8,637 bases of DNA from Myxococcota bacterium (GTDB taxonomy: Bacteria; Myxococcota_C; UBA6777), in the NCBI GenBank assembly GCA_963169055.1, contig CAUJFU010000068.1:1-8637 (forward strand), read 5' to 3'. Below are positions 1-6,630 of this stretch, one piece after another. Numbering within the stretch: the stretch's first letter is position 1; every line of letters begins with the position of its first letter. The position numbers and the translations under genes are program-made. The notes beneath the pieces were generated by a model. It searched no databases. It had not been told where the DNA came from and was given only the letters and a program-made list of their open reading frames with translations.

Positions 1-1938
1 GCAGGCGTCGGCGTCTGTAAAAAAGGAACGCAAACTTGTGATGCAAGCAGCGCATGGGGGGCTTGCCAAAACGAAGTCCTTCCGGGCGCAGAAGAGATAT
101 GCGGAAACCAATTAGATGATAACTGCGACGGCAAGACCGACACCGACGACGCAACCATCTGTGAATGTAAGCCCAACGAAACACGTCCTTGTTATACCGG
201 ACCCACCGGAACTTCCGGCAAAGGCGAGTGTAAAGCAGGAACCCAAACTTGCGGAGCCAACGGGAAGTGGGGAACTTGCCAAGGCGATGTCTTGCCCACC
301 ACAGAAGTCTGCGACGGGAAAGACAACAACTGCGACGGAGCCGTCGACGAAGAAACTTCCTCCGCTCCTTTGTGTGGGGCAGGGCAACGTTGTGTGACGG
401 GCAAATGTTCTTGTGATGCCACCTCTTGTCCAAATGGTTGTTGTGCCAACGATACCTGCGTCACACCGACCACCAACGCACAATGTGCAACAGCGGGAGC
501 GGCCTGCATCGCTTGCGCAACAGGCAACGTCTGTGATGCCGGAAGATGCGTTTGTAATGCCACGTCTTGTCCCAATGGTTGCTGTGATGCCAACGGCGTC
601 TGCCAAAGCGGAACTTCCAACACAAGCTGCGGCAAAAATGGTGTCGCCTGTGTGGCTTGCACGGGCGGGAAAGCTTGCGATCCACAATCCCAAGTCTGTG
701 GTTGTGGTCCCAACACTTGCGCGACAGGATGCTGCAACGCCCAAGGCGCTTGTACCACCTCTGTTCTTGCCAGTTGCGGTGTCGGCGGAAATGCCTGTAT
801 CGCTTGCGATGCCAAAAAAGCCAACGTCTGCGATGGCGGCGCTTGTAAGTGCGGAACCAACCCCGCCTGTGCCACCGGCCAAGAATGTGCCAACGGCCAA
901 TGCGTCTGCAACGCCTCTTCTTGCCCCAACGGTTGCTGCAACAATGGCGTCTGCGTCACCAACCGCACCACCTCTCTTTGCGGTGCAGCGGGAGCAACTT
1001 GCGCAGCCTGTGCCACCAACAAGGCCGACAATTGCAGCACAGGAACTTGTCGCTGCGGAAACGCGACCGCTTGCACAGGCGAAGCCTCTTGCACCAACGG
1101 CCAATGCGTCTGCCCTGCCCTCCAAGTCAGCAACGTCTTCGTCAACGGAACCGCCTTTGTACAAACCCCCATTGATGTCGTACGCGGCGGTACCTTCAGC
1201 ATCAGATTGAATTACAAACTCACGCAAGTCCCGGGATGCCCGACTTGTACCAACCAGATCGTTGTCGGCATCTACACCAAAGGGTACGGACCTGACGCTG
1301 CAACCGCTTGCATCTACAACGGCGGGGCCTCTTCTTGCCCGAACTCCACCAACGGAACGAACACCGTTAACATCAATACCCCCCTCACTCCGGGCGAATA
1401 CGAGATTCGCGCTGTTCGCGATCTCCAATTCAATTGCACCGATGCCCTCAACAACTTTAACCGCGCCTCCGATCTCAGCAGCACACTCGTGATCGCAAAG
1501 ATCCGCGTCATCCCCTCCAGAACATGCCAAGCCCTCTCAGGCTATTTCACCAGCATCCGACTCAACAGCCAAGGTAATGAGATCACCGTCACCCCGGGCG
1601 CAAGCATCTCTGTGAGTGGCACCTACACCATGAGCCACTTTACTGGGTGTACAAACTGCCCCGCTCAACTCGTCGGCGGCTACACTCCCTTCATCGGCGG
1701 CGGCGGTGGCAGCATCAAGATCGGCTGCTTCCACAACGGCACTTTGGCGACTTGCCCAAATGCCACCACACAAACTAGCACACTCACCTTTACCGCACCC
1801 ACCGTTCAAGGCATCTATCATCTACGCTATTCCATCGATCGCCAACTGAGCCAAATCAACTGCACAAATGCCCGCTACGACGGCTCTGTCCGCCAAGGCA
1901 CCTACGGCGTCCTCCGCGTCCAACTCCCCACTCCTTGA
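1..1938 (+). CDS. Cys-rich MopE-like multi-repeat protein, C-terminal 645 residues (5' end outside window)
   Basis: The frame is open from base 1 and ends at TGA 1936-1938, so only the C-terminal 645 residues are present and the start is upstream. From the N-terminus (numbering from base 1) there are two ~70-residue units, each with GxCKxGTQTC, a W, VLP and a CxxxxDxNCDG motif (residues 4-44 and 75-113). Next comes a Cys-rich array with NGCC and CxC motifs (about 136-371), then two homologous beta-type domains (about 374-504 and 508-645), each with a CxxC. The DxNCDG motif matches the MopE-type metal-binding motif, which is common in large secreted proteins of Myxococcota. Extracellular, disulphide-rich placement is inferred, because the signal peptide would be outside the window. 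Metal binding is likewise family inference. The biological role is unknown; adhesion or surface display would fit. The following gap carries no evident terminator. Confidence 0.9.
   Translation, partial: AGVGVCKKGTQTCDASSAWGACQNEVLPGAEEICGNQLDDNCDGKTDTDDATICECKPNETRPCYTGPTGTSGKGECKAGTQTCGANGKWGTCQGDVLPTTEVCDGKDNNCDGAVDEETSSAPLCGAGQRCVTGKCSCDATSCPNGCCANDTCVTPTTNAQCATAGAACIACATGNVCDAGRCVCNATSCPNGCCDANGVCQSGTSNTSCGKNGVACVACTGGKACDPQSQVCGCGPNTCATGCCNAQGACTTSVLASCGVGGNACIACDAKKANVCDGGACKCGTNPACATGQECANGQCVCNASSCPNGCCNNGVCVTNRTTSLCGAAGATCAACATNKADNCSTGTCRCGNATACTGEASCTNGQCVCPALQVSNVFVNGTAFVQTPIDVVRGGTFSIRLNYKLTQVPGCPTCTNQIVVGIYTKGYGPDAATACIYNGGASSCPNSTNGTNTVNINTPLTPGEYEIRAVRDLQFNCTDALNNFNRASDLSSTLVIAKIRVIPSRTCQALSGYFTSIRLNSQGNEITVTPGASISVSGTYTMSHFTGCTNCPAQLVGGYTPFIGGGGGSIKIGCFHNGTLATCPNATTQTSTLTFTAPTVQGIYHLRYSIDRQLSQINCTNARYDGSVRQGTYGVLRVQLPTP
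10..354 (+). repeat. Two ~70-residue MopE-type repeat units
   Basis: Two successive protein units share GxCKxGTQTC, a tryptophan, CQ, VLP, then CxxxxDxNCDG. The Cys of the first motif are residues 6 and 77 and the NCDG motifs are residues 41-44 and 110-113, so the period is 69-71 residues. The stretch PCYTGPxGT at residues 63-71 precedes the second copy. The equivalent stretch of the first copy is cut off by the window edge, which implies more copies may lie upstream. The Asp/Asn-rich loop with a Cys is the presumed metal site, by analogy with MopE-like proteins. Confidence 0.8.
406..1113 (+). repeat. Cys-rich repeat array (NGCC / CxC units)
   Basis: Long units start at bases 406, 547, 697 and 901. 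Each begins CxC, continues with a Cys and a GCC motif, and contains CGxxGxxCxAC or a close variant; the third copy has TGCC instead of NGCC. Two shorter CxC units start at bases 844 and 1048, both ending NGQCVC. The long-long-long-short-long-short order suggests duplication of blocks. The DNA coding for NGQCVC is nearly identical in its two copies (near 890-909 and 1094-1113), so the last block duplication appears recent. Regular Cys spacing points to small disulphide-bonded modules; I cannot assign a ligand. Confidence 0.8.
1120..1935 (+). repeat. Tandem pair of homologous C-terminal beta-type domains with CxxC
   Basis: Residues ~374-504 and ~508-645 align as a tandem duplication. Matching landmarks are GCPTC (Cys 413/416) with GCTNC (Cys 550/553), each followed by a hydrophobic strand ending in VGI or GGY. 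Next come CIYNGG..SCPN with CFHNG...TCPN, then GEYEIR with GIYHLR, and FNCTDA with INCTNA. The alternating hydrophobic pattern and the proline-glycine turns fit Ig-like beta sandwiches. I do not recognise a named family. The pair forms the C-terminus of the protein, where a carbohydrate- or surface-binding module would be plausible, but that is inference. Confidence 0.65.
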
Positions 1939-2047
1939 TCCCTCTCCCTCACGCTCTACTCCATCCCCCCCACCAACTCTCGCTCTAAAAGACCCCACCG
2001 CGTCCATCCGCCCCTCACCGCGAAACACACCCGCCCCCCCGCACCTT

Positions 2048-2078
2048 TTCGCAACCTACGCTCGTTGCGAACGATAAT
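2048..2078 (+). promoter_or_regulatory. Perfect 8-bp inverted repeat next to a possible -10 box
   Basis: TTCGCAAC at 2048-2055 and GTTGCGAA at 2064-2071 are exact reverse complements with an 8-nt loop. GATAAT at 2073-2078 (5 of 6 matches to TATAAT) follows two bases later, 75 bp before the start codon at 2153. No good -35 box lies 16-18 bp upstream; the inverted repeat covers that place. The arrangement fits an operator overlapping a regulated promoter. No T-run follows, so it is not an obvious intrinsic terminator. The repeat is seen directly; the promoter role is a guess. Confidence 0.3.
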
Positions 2079-2103
2079 TGCGGGATGTGTCCCCTTGCCT
2101 TCG

Positions 2104-2129
2104 TTGCCGCACGGCAAAACAAGCGGCAA
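2104..2129 (+). promoter_or_regulatory. Overlapping inverted repeats in the 5' leader of the 2153 ORF
   Basis: TTGCCGC (2104-2110) is complementary to GCGGCAA (2123-2129), a 7-bp stem with a 12-nt loop. TTGCCG (2104-2109) also forms a near-palindrome with CGGCAA (2112-2117), separated by two bases. The first arm can therefore pair with either partner. The element ends 12 bases before the AGGAG ribosome-binding site at 2142-2146. It could be a protein operator or an RNA leader structure; nothing in the sequence decides between these. Confidence 0.25.
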
Positions 2130-2152
2130 AGACAAAAAAACAGGAGTGTGGT

Positions 2153-2467
2153 ATGCCACGGATTGATCGGCCCCAAAACCATTTGCCGCAAAGAACGGCC
2201 TCGACTCTCGACAACAACGACAAGCTTTCTCGGCTAGTGGCTTCGGAGCCTCAACTCAAAACCTCCCAAGACCTGATCAACCACCTCTACACACAAGGCG
2301 GCGGAACATGGGAAGGCGCAACCCGCAGCGCACGCGACCTCGGTGTCGATATCCAAGACCTCCTGCGCGATCGCCAAGCCAACCTCAAACCACCCGCACC
2401 TTCGGCATCTTCCACTGCACCTTCAGCATCTTCCACCGCACCTTCGGCATCTTCCACTGCACCTTAG
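2153..2467 (+). CDS. 104-residue ORF: N-terminal part of a gene interrupted by an in-frame TAG
   Basis: ATG 2153 is preceded by AGGAG at 2142-2146 (6-nt spacing), a good ribosome-binding site, so I prefer it to the TTG 75 bases upstream at 2078. The product starts MPRIDRPQNHLPQR. It has a predicted helical region (about residues 24-80, with the motif GGGTWEGATRSARDLGV near 51-67) and then an Ala/Pro/Ser/Thr linker made of APSASST repeats. Translation stops at TAG 2465-2467 inside the fourth repeat. The same frame resumes at once with the rest of that repeat (ASST) and stays open to 6520. This ORF is thus most simply the N-terminal domain of the giant protein. No signal peptide or membrane segment is visible. 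The function is unknown. Alternatively it is a genuine stand-alone small protein. Confidence 0.75.
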   Translation: MPRIDRPQNHLPQRTASTLDNNDKLSRLVASEPQLKTSQDLINHLYTQGGGTWEGATRSARDLGVDIQDLLRDRQANLKPPAPSASSTAPSASSTAPSASSTAP

Positions 2468-2479
2468 GCATCTTCCACC
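2396..2479 (+). repeat. Four 21-bp tandem repeats coding for APSASST, last one with TAG
   Basis: Four contiguous 21-bp units run 2396-2416, 2417-2437, 2438-2458 and 2459-2479. Each codes for A-P-S-A-S-S-T. Units 1 and 3 are identical. Units 2 and 4 share the final Thr codon ACC, against ACT in 1 and 3, which suggests duplication of a 42-bp pair. The third codon is TCG, TCA, TCG, then TAG in unit 4. Because 21 is a multiple of three, gain or loss of whole units by slippage keeps the frame. Loss or conversion of unit 4 would remove the stop. Confidence 0.92.
2465..2467 (+). other. In-frame amber codon splitting the 2153-6520 gene
   Basis: This codon occupies the place of Ser codon TCG in an otherwise conserved 21-bp repeat, so one C-to-A change explains it. 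It is codon 105 of a 1455-codon frame. The other complete stops I annotate are TGA (1936), TAA (6518), TAA (7391) and TGA (8396), so TAG is not used as a gene end elsewhere here. Candidate explanations are a real nonsense mutation, a sequencing or assembly error, programmed or suppressor readthrough, or a true boundary between two genes. Confidence 0.75.
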
Positions 2480-2533
2480 ATACCGAACACTCCCGCAAAC
2501 CGCTTTGAGGCTCCGCGTTCTGAGCATGAGACG

Positions 2534-5500
2534 TTGCTCGGTCGAACCTCTTCCCCTGCCTCTTCCTCCACCCTTCCCAACGCCACCCACCAGCCGAGCC
2601 GCAATGTCCGCGCTCTCGCGCTCGAAAGCCTCGCTCAACCCACCCTCACAGGATTGCGCGATGCTGCTTTGTCCCCGCTCGCGGATCTCCAAGCCATCAA
2701 AAACAATCTTGCCCAAGGGATCGCCCCTGACCCCTTGTCTCTCGTCGGCCAGATGAAAGACGGGGATATCCGTATGTCTGTCCCCTTGACCAAAGAGATG
2801 ATCAACAACGGCATGTTGAAACTCGGCGACAACGCACGCGCAGAAGTGTCTTTCGCCGTCAAAGACGGACAGATCGACTTTTCAAAAACTCGCGTCGATC
2901 TCCAAGACGTCCGCGCACTCGGACTTTTCAAAGTCAAAGGACTGGAGATCGATCGCAATGGTCGTTTGCGCGCCGATACGATCTTCCGCCCCGATGTCAC
3001 CAAGAAATTGCTCGGAGCCGATCGCATCCCTCCCACGATGGAAGGGCTGTCTCAAGTCCTCAAAGCCCAAAGCGAGCGCAGCAACGGTGCAGCAGGCTCC
3101 TTTCCTCTGCCCAACGATATCCAGATCCAAGCCGAAGGCATCGCGTTGCGCACCGATCGCCCGATCTCTTTGGGCGGCGGAAACCTGCTCGATCTCAAAG
3201 AAGGAACCCGCGTCGATCTCCACGGCGACCTTCGCCACGCCACCCTCACAGGACGCGGTGGCATCGACCAATTGAAACTCGAAGGCCAAGGCTCCAAGAT
3301 CGATCTCGGTTCGGGACAGATCGCCTTTCGCGCAGAGATGGATCGCGATGCACAAGGAAATATCCGCGCCGATCTACAGATCGATCGAGCGGATGTTGTG
3401 GTGCGTTCACTGCAACACCAAAGTCGAAGCGAACGCTTGCAAGTCGAAGATGCCGGGCTGCGCAACGGGCAGATCCGCGCACAGGTCAACATCGACGCCG
3501 ACGGCAAGCCGCAGATCGGCTCCGTCCAACTCAACGGTGAACTGGCCGCTTCCTCGGTGCAATTGGAAAAAGAAGGCCAAGTCTCTCTTGCAGCACGCGA
3601 TCTGCGCGCCAACGTCAGCCTGACCGAAGATGGACGCCAACTCAGCCAAGGCCCCGACCGCATCCGATTGACGGGGGTGGACGCGACGGTGGATCGGCTG
3701 CATGTGCAAAGCGCAAATGGTGATCGCGCCGAGATGCGCGGAACCATCGAAGATGCCAGTTTCGGACAAGAGCGCTCCAGTCAAGCTGCCCCCACACCTT
3801 ACGCAGAGATCCCGCGCTTTCAAGGCACGGTAAGCGGCAAAGTGCAGCGTGATCAAGACGGACGCAAAGCCGAAGTCAACCTCCAAGAAGCCAACGTCTC
3901 GGGTTCTGTGCGTGCGGATACACGGGGGATTGCAGCAGACGTGCAGATCGAACGCCTCGACACATCGGTGCGCGATCTGGCGGTTTCGCATGGCGGCCAC
4001 AGCGTCGATATCCGCGAAGGCTCGTTGGTCGGTCGTGGTGATGTGTCCTTGGGTGGAGGTGGGCTACAGGCCGATGCTTCGGGGCGTGTGCGTGGATCGT
4101 TGCGCGATGGAAAGATCGATCTCGGTGCCTTGGGGCGCGTCGATCTCGCCGATGGCACCCAAGCCGATCTACAAGTCGATCGCGCAAAGGTCGGACCGCA
4201 GGGCATCCAAGACATTTCGGCCAAAGGCACCGCCAGCATCGGAGTGGATGACGGTCGCATCCGCCTGAATGGTCTTGGAGAGATCGATATCGCCCGAGGT
4301 ACCCGCGCAGATGTCGAGGTCTTGTCCTCTACATTGGGACCGCGTTTGAACGAAGGCCGCTTTGAAGCGCGTGGCCGAATTCAAGGGGGATTGGATCGTG
4401 GAACCCTACGCATCGGCGATATCGCCAACGTCGATCTCCAAGGCACACGCTTTGATCTGGATCTCAAACACATCGAGAAAAAACCCAACGAAGCCCTCCC
4501 CTCGCTGCGCGGGGATATGAAGCTTGAAACCGAGATGGCCGTCGGCCTTCGCCAAGCTCTCAAGACGCGACTCGGCGAGGCCGCCGTCAAGGATATCGAA
4601 GGTCGGGTCGCTCTCGATCTCAAAGATGTTCAAGTGGACGGCACAGGCCGCGTCAACATCGAACGCGCTGGTGTCCAGCTTGACGCCAAGATCGGCGAGA
4701 TATCGGGCAAGATCAACCTCGATCCGCAAGCCTTGCGCCTCCCCGCCACCACGCCTTCGACCGCACATCCCGCTCCCGTCACCACGCCTTCGACCGCTCT
4801 CTCCAACGTAGCACGCCTTGATGCCTCGAAGCCTGTCATCGATCAACCCCTTGCCATCGACCCTATGGCGATCGCCAAGCGCATCCAAAACGGTGTCGTC
4901 GATGTAGAACTTCCGATCCAAGAGGCTGGGATCGAAAACACCACCAAGATCCTCGGTCTGCGCACCTTGGATGTCGCTCCTGACACCAAACTGATCGCCA
5001 AGCTCCACGTCGAAGATGGCCGTATCAACTACGAAAAAAGCAGCATCCGCTTAAACAAGCCGATCGAAGCCCTCGGGATGTTCGACCTCAACCTGCCCCG
5101 CATCAACAAAGATGGCAAAGTCGTGGTCGGTGTCATGGGCAAAGATATCAACATCACCAACTGGGTACTCGGACGCGAACAACTCCCAAGCCGCGTCTCC
5201 AACTTTGTCGATGAAGCCGCCTCTTGGCAAAAATCCTCCACAGGCGGCCCCGCCGATATCCAACGCACCCTTGATCAAGCAGGACGCTTCGCTTCGCTCG
5301 GTGGCTTGAGCTTCAAAGCCCAAGGTGTCTCTCTTGCGCCCGGGCGCTTGCAGATCGGCGACAACGATTACATCGAACTAGACAGCTCCAACCGTGTCGA
5401 CCTCCAAGGAAACGCTCAACAGGTCTCGATCAAAGGTGAACTCCCCGCCAACAAAACCTTTGTCGATATGGGCGGAAGCCGCTTGGATATCGCAGATGGT

Positions 5501-6520
5501 CGCGTTCGTTTCGAGGCCGATATCCAAACGGGCCTCTCGACCACAGGCCGACTCGATGGCGCTTCGCAGATCGACGTCCGCCTCGCCATCCCCAAAGCTT
5601 CCGTCAACGAGATTTACCACGCCCGCGACAACGGCGATCACTTCCACCTCAAGTCCGGCGAGATCCAAGACGCCCATCTGCACCTACAACACCAATTCAA
5701 CGTCCAAAACGACGGAACCCTTCGCTCCGAGACCTCTCCCAAAGTCGATCTTTCGGTGGGCCGTTTTGTCGGAAAGATGGGCCCAAGCGAGATCACGCTG
5801 CGCAATACAGACGGAACTCCCGCCAAGATGGCTCTCCAAGAAGCACAAGCCTCTGGAAGCCTTCGCGCCGATGCCAACGGGATCGCCGCAAACCTCGATC
5901 TTTCCGAGATCAAAGCTTCGTTGCGTGATCTTGACCTTGACGCTGTCGGCCAAAAGATCGTCGACTTGGATGGTTCTCTACACGGCGCAGGGCGCTTATC
6001 GCTCGATCCACGCACAGGGTTCAACCTCGAGGGAAACTTCCAGATCGACGGAAAAGTCCAAGATGCCCGTATCCGCATGGGAAACCACGTCGACTTGGAT
6101 CTCAGCACCAACAGCCAAGCCTCGATCGCCCTACGCAAACTCGGCTTTGGCCCCCAAGGCTTGCGCCTTGATGGAGATCTGACCGTCGATGCCGGACTCG
6201 ATCGCGGCTCCATGCAAGTCGGCGATCGCCCGCCCCTGCGCTTCGACAAAGGTTCCTCTTTGCGTATGTCCTCGCACCTCAAACACGACGACCTCGGCCC
6301 TTCCCTCACCCTCAACGGCCACCTCCACGCCAAACTCGCCCCCGGCCAAAGCCTCGGTGCTGTCGAAACTTCACGCGGCACGCTTGACGCCAACCTTGAC
6401 GGCGGAATTGCGGATATCAACCTCGGTGATATCACCCTCCAGCCCGACGGAGCCTACAAGATCAAAGATCCTTCGATCTCCCTGCGCCTTGACTTGAGCA
6501 AGCTCTCTCTCCACCAATAA
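2534..6520 (+). CDS. Giant repetitive beta-strand-rich protein of unknown function (distal part of interrupted gene)
   Basis: The frame is the same as the 104-residue ORF and is open from just after TAG 2465-2467 to TAA 6518-6520. Most of its codons resume directly after the stop. The first usable start after it is TTG 2534, with almost no Shine-Dalgarno signal; ATG 2753 and ATG 2774 (with GGGGA at 2762-2766) are alternatives. The lack of a good start favours a single gene from 2153. In that numbering there is a Ser/Pro/Thr linker (~95-150), a helical stretch (~150-190), homologous half A (~193-860), a TTPSTA linker (~863-890) and half B (~903-1455). Short units of about 47 residues (pattern DGxIxLxxLGxxDIxxGTxADV) recur within the halves. 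Regular alternation of polar and hydrophobic residues with Gly/Asp turns suggests long beta sheets. The texture recalls AsmA/TamB-type or beta-solenoid proteins, but there is no N-terminal membrane anchor or signal peptide, so this is only an analogy. Confidence 0.85.
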   Translation: MLGRTSSPASSSTLPNATHQPSRNVRALALESLAQPTLTGLRDAALSPLADLQAIKNNLAQGIAPDPLSLVGQMKDGDIRMSVPLTKEMINNGMLKLGDNARAEVSFAVKDGQIDFSKTRVDLQDVRALGLFKVKGLEIDRNGRLRADTIFRPDVTKKLLGADRIPPTMEGLSQVLKAQSERSNGAAGSFPLPNDIQIQAEGIALRTDRPISLGGGNLLDLKEGTRVDLHGDLRHATLTGRGGIDQLKLEGQGSKIDLGSGQIAFRAEMDRDAQGNIRADLQIDRADVVVRSLQHQSRSERLQVEDAGLRNGQIRAQVNIDADGKPQIGSVQLNGELAASSVQLEKEGQVSLAARDLRANVSLTEDGRQLSQGPDRIRLTGVDATVDRLHVQSANGDRAEMRGTIEDASFGQERSSQAAPTPYAEIPRFQGTVSGKVQRDQDGRKAEVNLQEANVSGSVRADTRGIAADVQIERLDTSVRDLAVSHGGHSVDIREGSLVGRGDVSLGGGGLQADASGRVRGSLRDGKIDLGALGRVDLADGTQADLQVDRAKVGPQGIQDISAKGTASIGVDDGRIRLNGLGEIDIARGTRADVEVLSSTLGPRLNEGRFEARGRIQGGLDRGTLRIGDIANVDLQGTRFDLDLKHIEKKPNEALPSLRGDMKLETEMAVGLRQALKTRLGEAAVKDIEGRVALDLKDVQVDGTGRVNIERAGVQLDAKIGEISGKINLDPQALRLPATTPSTAHPAPVTTPSTALSNVARLDASKPVIDQPLAIDPMAIAKRIQNGVVDVELPIQEAGIENTTKILGLRTLDVAPDTKLIAKLHVEDGRINYEKSSIRLNKPIEALGMFDLNLPRINKDGKVVVGVMGKDINITNWVLGREQLPSRVSNFVDEAASWQKSSTGGPADIQRTLDQAGRFASLGGLSFKAQGVSLAPGRLQIGDNDYIELDSSNRVDLQGNAQQVSIKGELPANKTFVDMGGSRLDIADGRVRFEADIQTGLSTTGRLDGASQIDVRLAIPKASVNEIYHARDNGDHFHLKSGEIQDAHLHLQHQFNVQNDGTLRSETSPKVDLSVGRFVGKMGPSEITLRNTDGTPAKMALQEAQASGSLRADANGIAANLDLSEIKASLRDLDLDAVGQKIVDLDGSLHGAGRLSLDPRTGFNLEGNFQIDGKVQDARIRMGNHVDLDLSTNSQASIALRKLGFGPQGLRLDGDLTVDAGLDRGSMQVGDRPPLRFDKGSSLRMSSHLKHDDLGPSLTLNGHLHAKLAPGQSLGAVETSRGTLDANLDGGIADINLGDITLQPDGAYKIKDPSISLRLDLSKLSLHQ
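4747..4797 (+). repeat. Direct repeat coding for TTPSTA in the linker between the two halves
   Basis: An identical 18-bp stretch occurs at 4747-4764 and 4780-4797, 33 bp (11 codons) apart. It codes for TTPSTA in a Pro/Thr/Ala stretch that separates half A from half B of the giant protein. The linker is similar in composition to the APSASST linker before half A, so both halves are preceded by the same kind of flexible tether. Like the 21-bp array, the period keeps the reading frame if copies are gained or lost. Confidence 0.75.
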
Positions 6521-6546
6521 GCCACCCCGCATCTCCCCCCCCACAA

Positions 6547-6630
6547 GCCGATGCGCACAGCCCTTTGCCCTACACCAAGCTGTCGCCATCCGTCGGCGCT
6601 GCTCAAAGGGCCGATGCGTACGGCCCTTTG
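6547..6630 (+). repeat. Two near-identical 21-nt direct repeats in the leader of the 6644 gene
   Basis: The 21-nt segments 6547-6567 and 6610-6630 match at 19 of 21 positions, both having the pattern GCCGATGCG-AC-GCCCTTTG, and start exactly 63 bp apart. They fill much of the 123-bp gap between the giant gene and the next one. The second copy forms the 3' side of a perfect hairpin. A duplicated operator, or a duplication of an untranslated leader element, would both fit. Confidence 0.75.
6604..6630 (+). promoter_or_regulatory. Perfect 9-bp hairpin abutting the ribosome-binding site of the 6644 gene
   Basis: CAAAGGGCC (6604-6612) and GGCCCTTTG (6622-6630) pair perfectly around a 9-nt loop. The last base of the stem is the first G of the GGAGG Shine-Dalgarno sequence at 6630-6634, which lies 9 nt before ATG 6644. 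The left arm can also pair over 8 bp with GCCCTTTG at 6560-6567, giving a mutually exclusive alternative. No T-run follows, so a translational control element or operator is more likely than an intrinsic terminator. The structure is seen; the function is inferred. Confidence 0.45.

Noticed and set aside
112-1530. A 472-codon open frame on the minus strand opposite the Cys-rich gene, and another of 336 codons at 192-1202
   Set aside because: The + strand frame has clear repeat and domain structure. The antisense frames give low-complexity Ala/Gly/Ser/Thr/Val-rich or Gln/Pro/Leu/Ala-rich products, as expected from the codon use of a repetitive Cys/Asn/Gly gene.
2078-2152. Extension of the 104-residue ORF to TTG 2078
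   Set aside because: The added 25 residues (RDVSPCLRCRTAKQ...) overlap the inverted-repeat leader and there is no ribosome-binding site, whereas ATG 2153 has AGGAG at good spacing.
2343-2756. Overlapping + frame reading His/Leu/Pro-rich repeats through the 21-bp array
   Set aside because: It is the 21-bp repeat read in another frame, with no start signal of its own; the frame continuing to 6520 carries the conserved protein pattern.
3052-3747. Minus-strand ORFs under the giant gene (for example 231 codons here, and 3407-4000, 4406-5008, 5638-6435)
   Set aside because: They are shadows of the GC-rich repetitive coding strand, without ribosome-binding sites or recognisable motifs.
2880-6500. 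Very frequent GATC/CGATCG words, reminiscent of an iterated palindrome such as HIP1
   Set aside because: Most occurrences are explained by repeated Asp-Leu, Asp-Ile and Asp-Arg codon pairs (GATCTC, GAGATCGAT, GATCGC) in the repetitive protein and they keep codon phase.
6604-6630. Reading the perfect hairpin as an intrinsic terminator of the giant gene
   Set aside because: It is followed by GAGGTAGCC, not a T-run, and directly abuts the next gene's ribosome-binding site.
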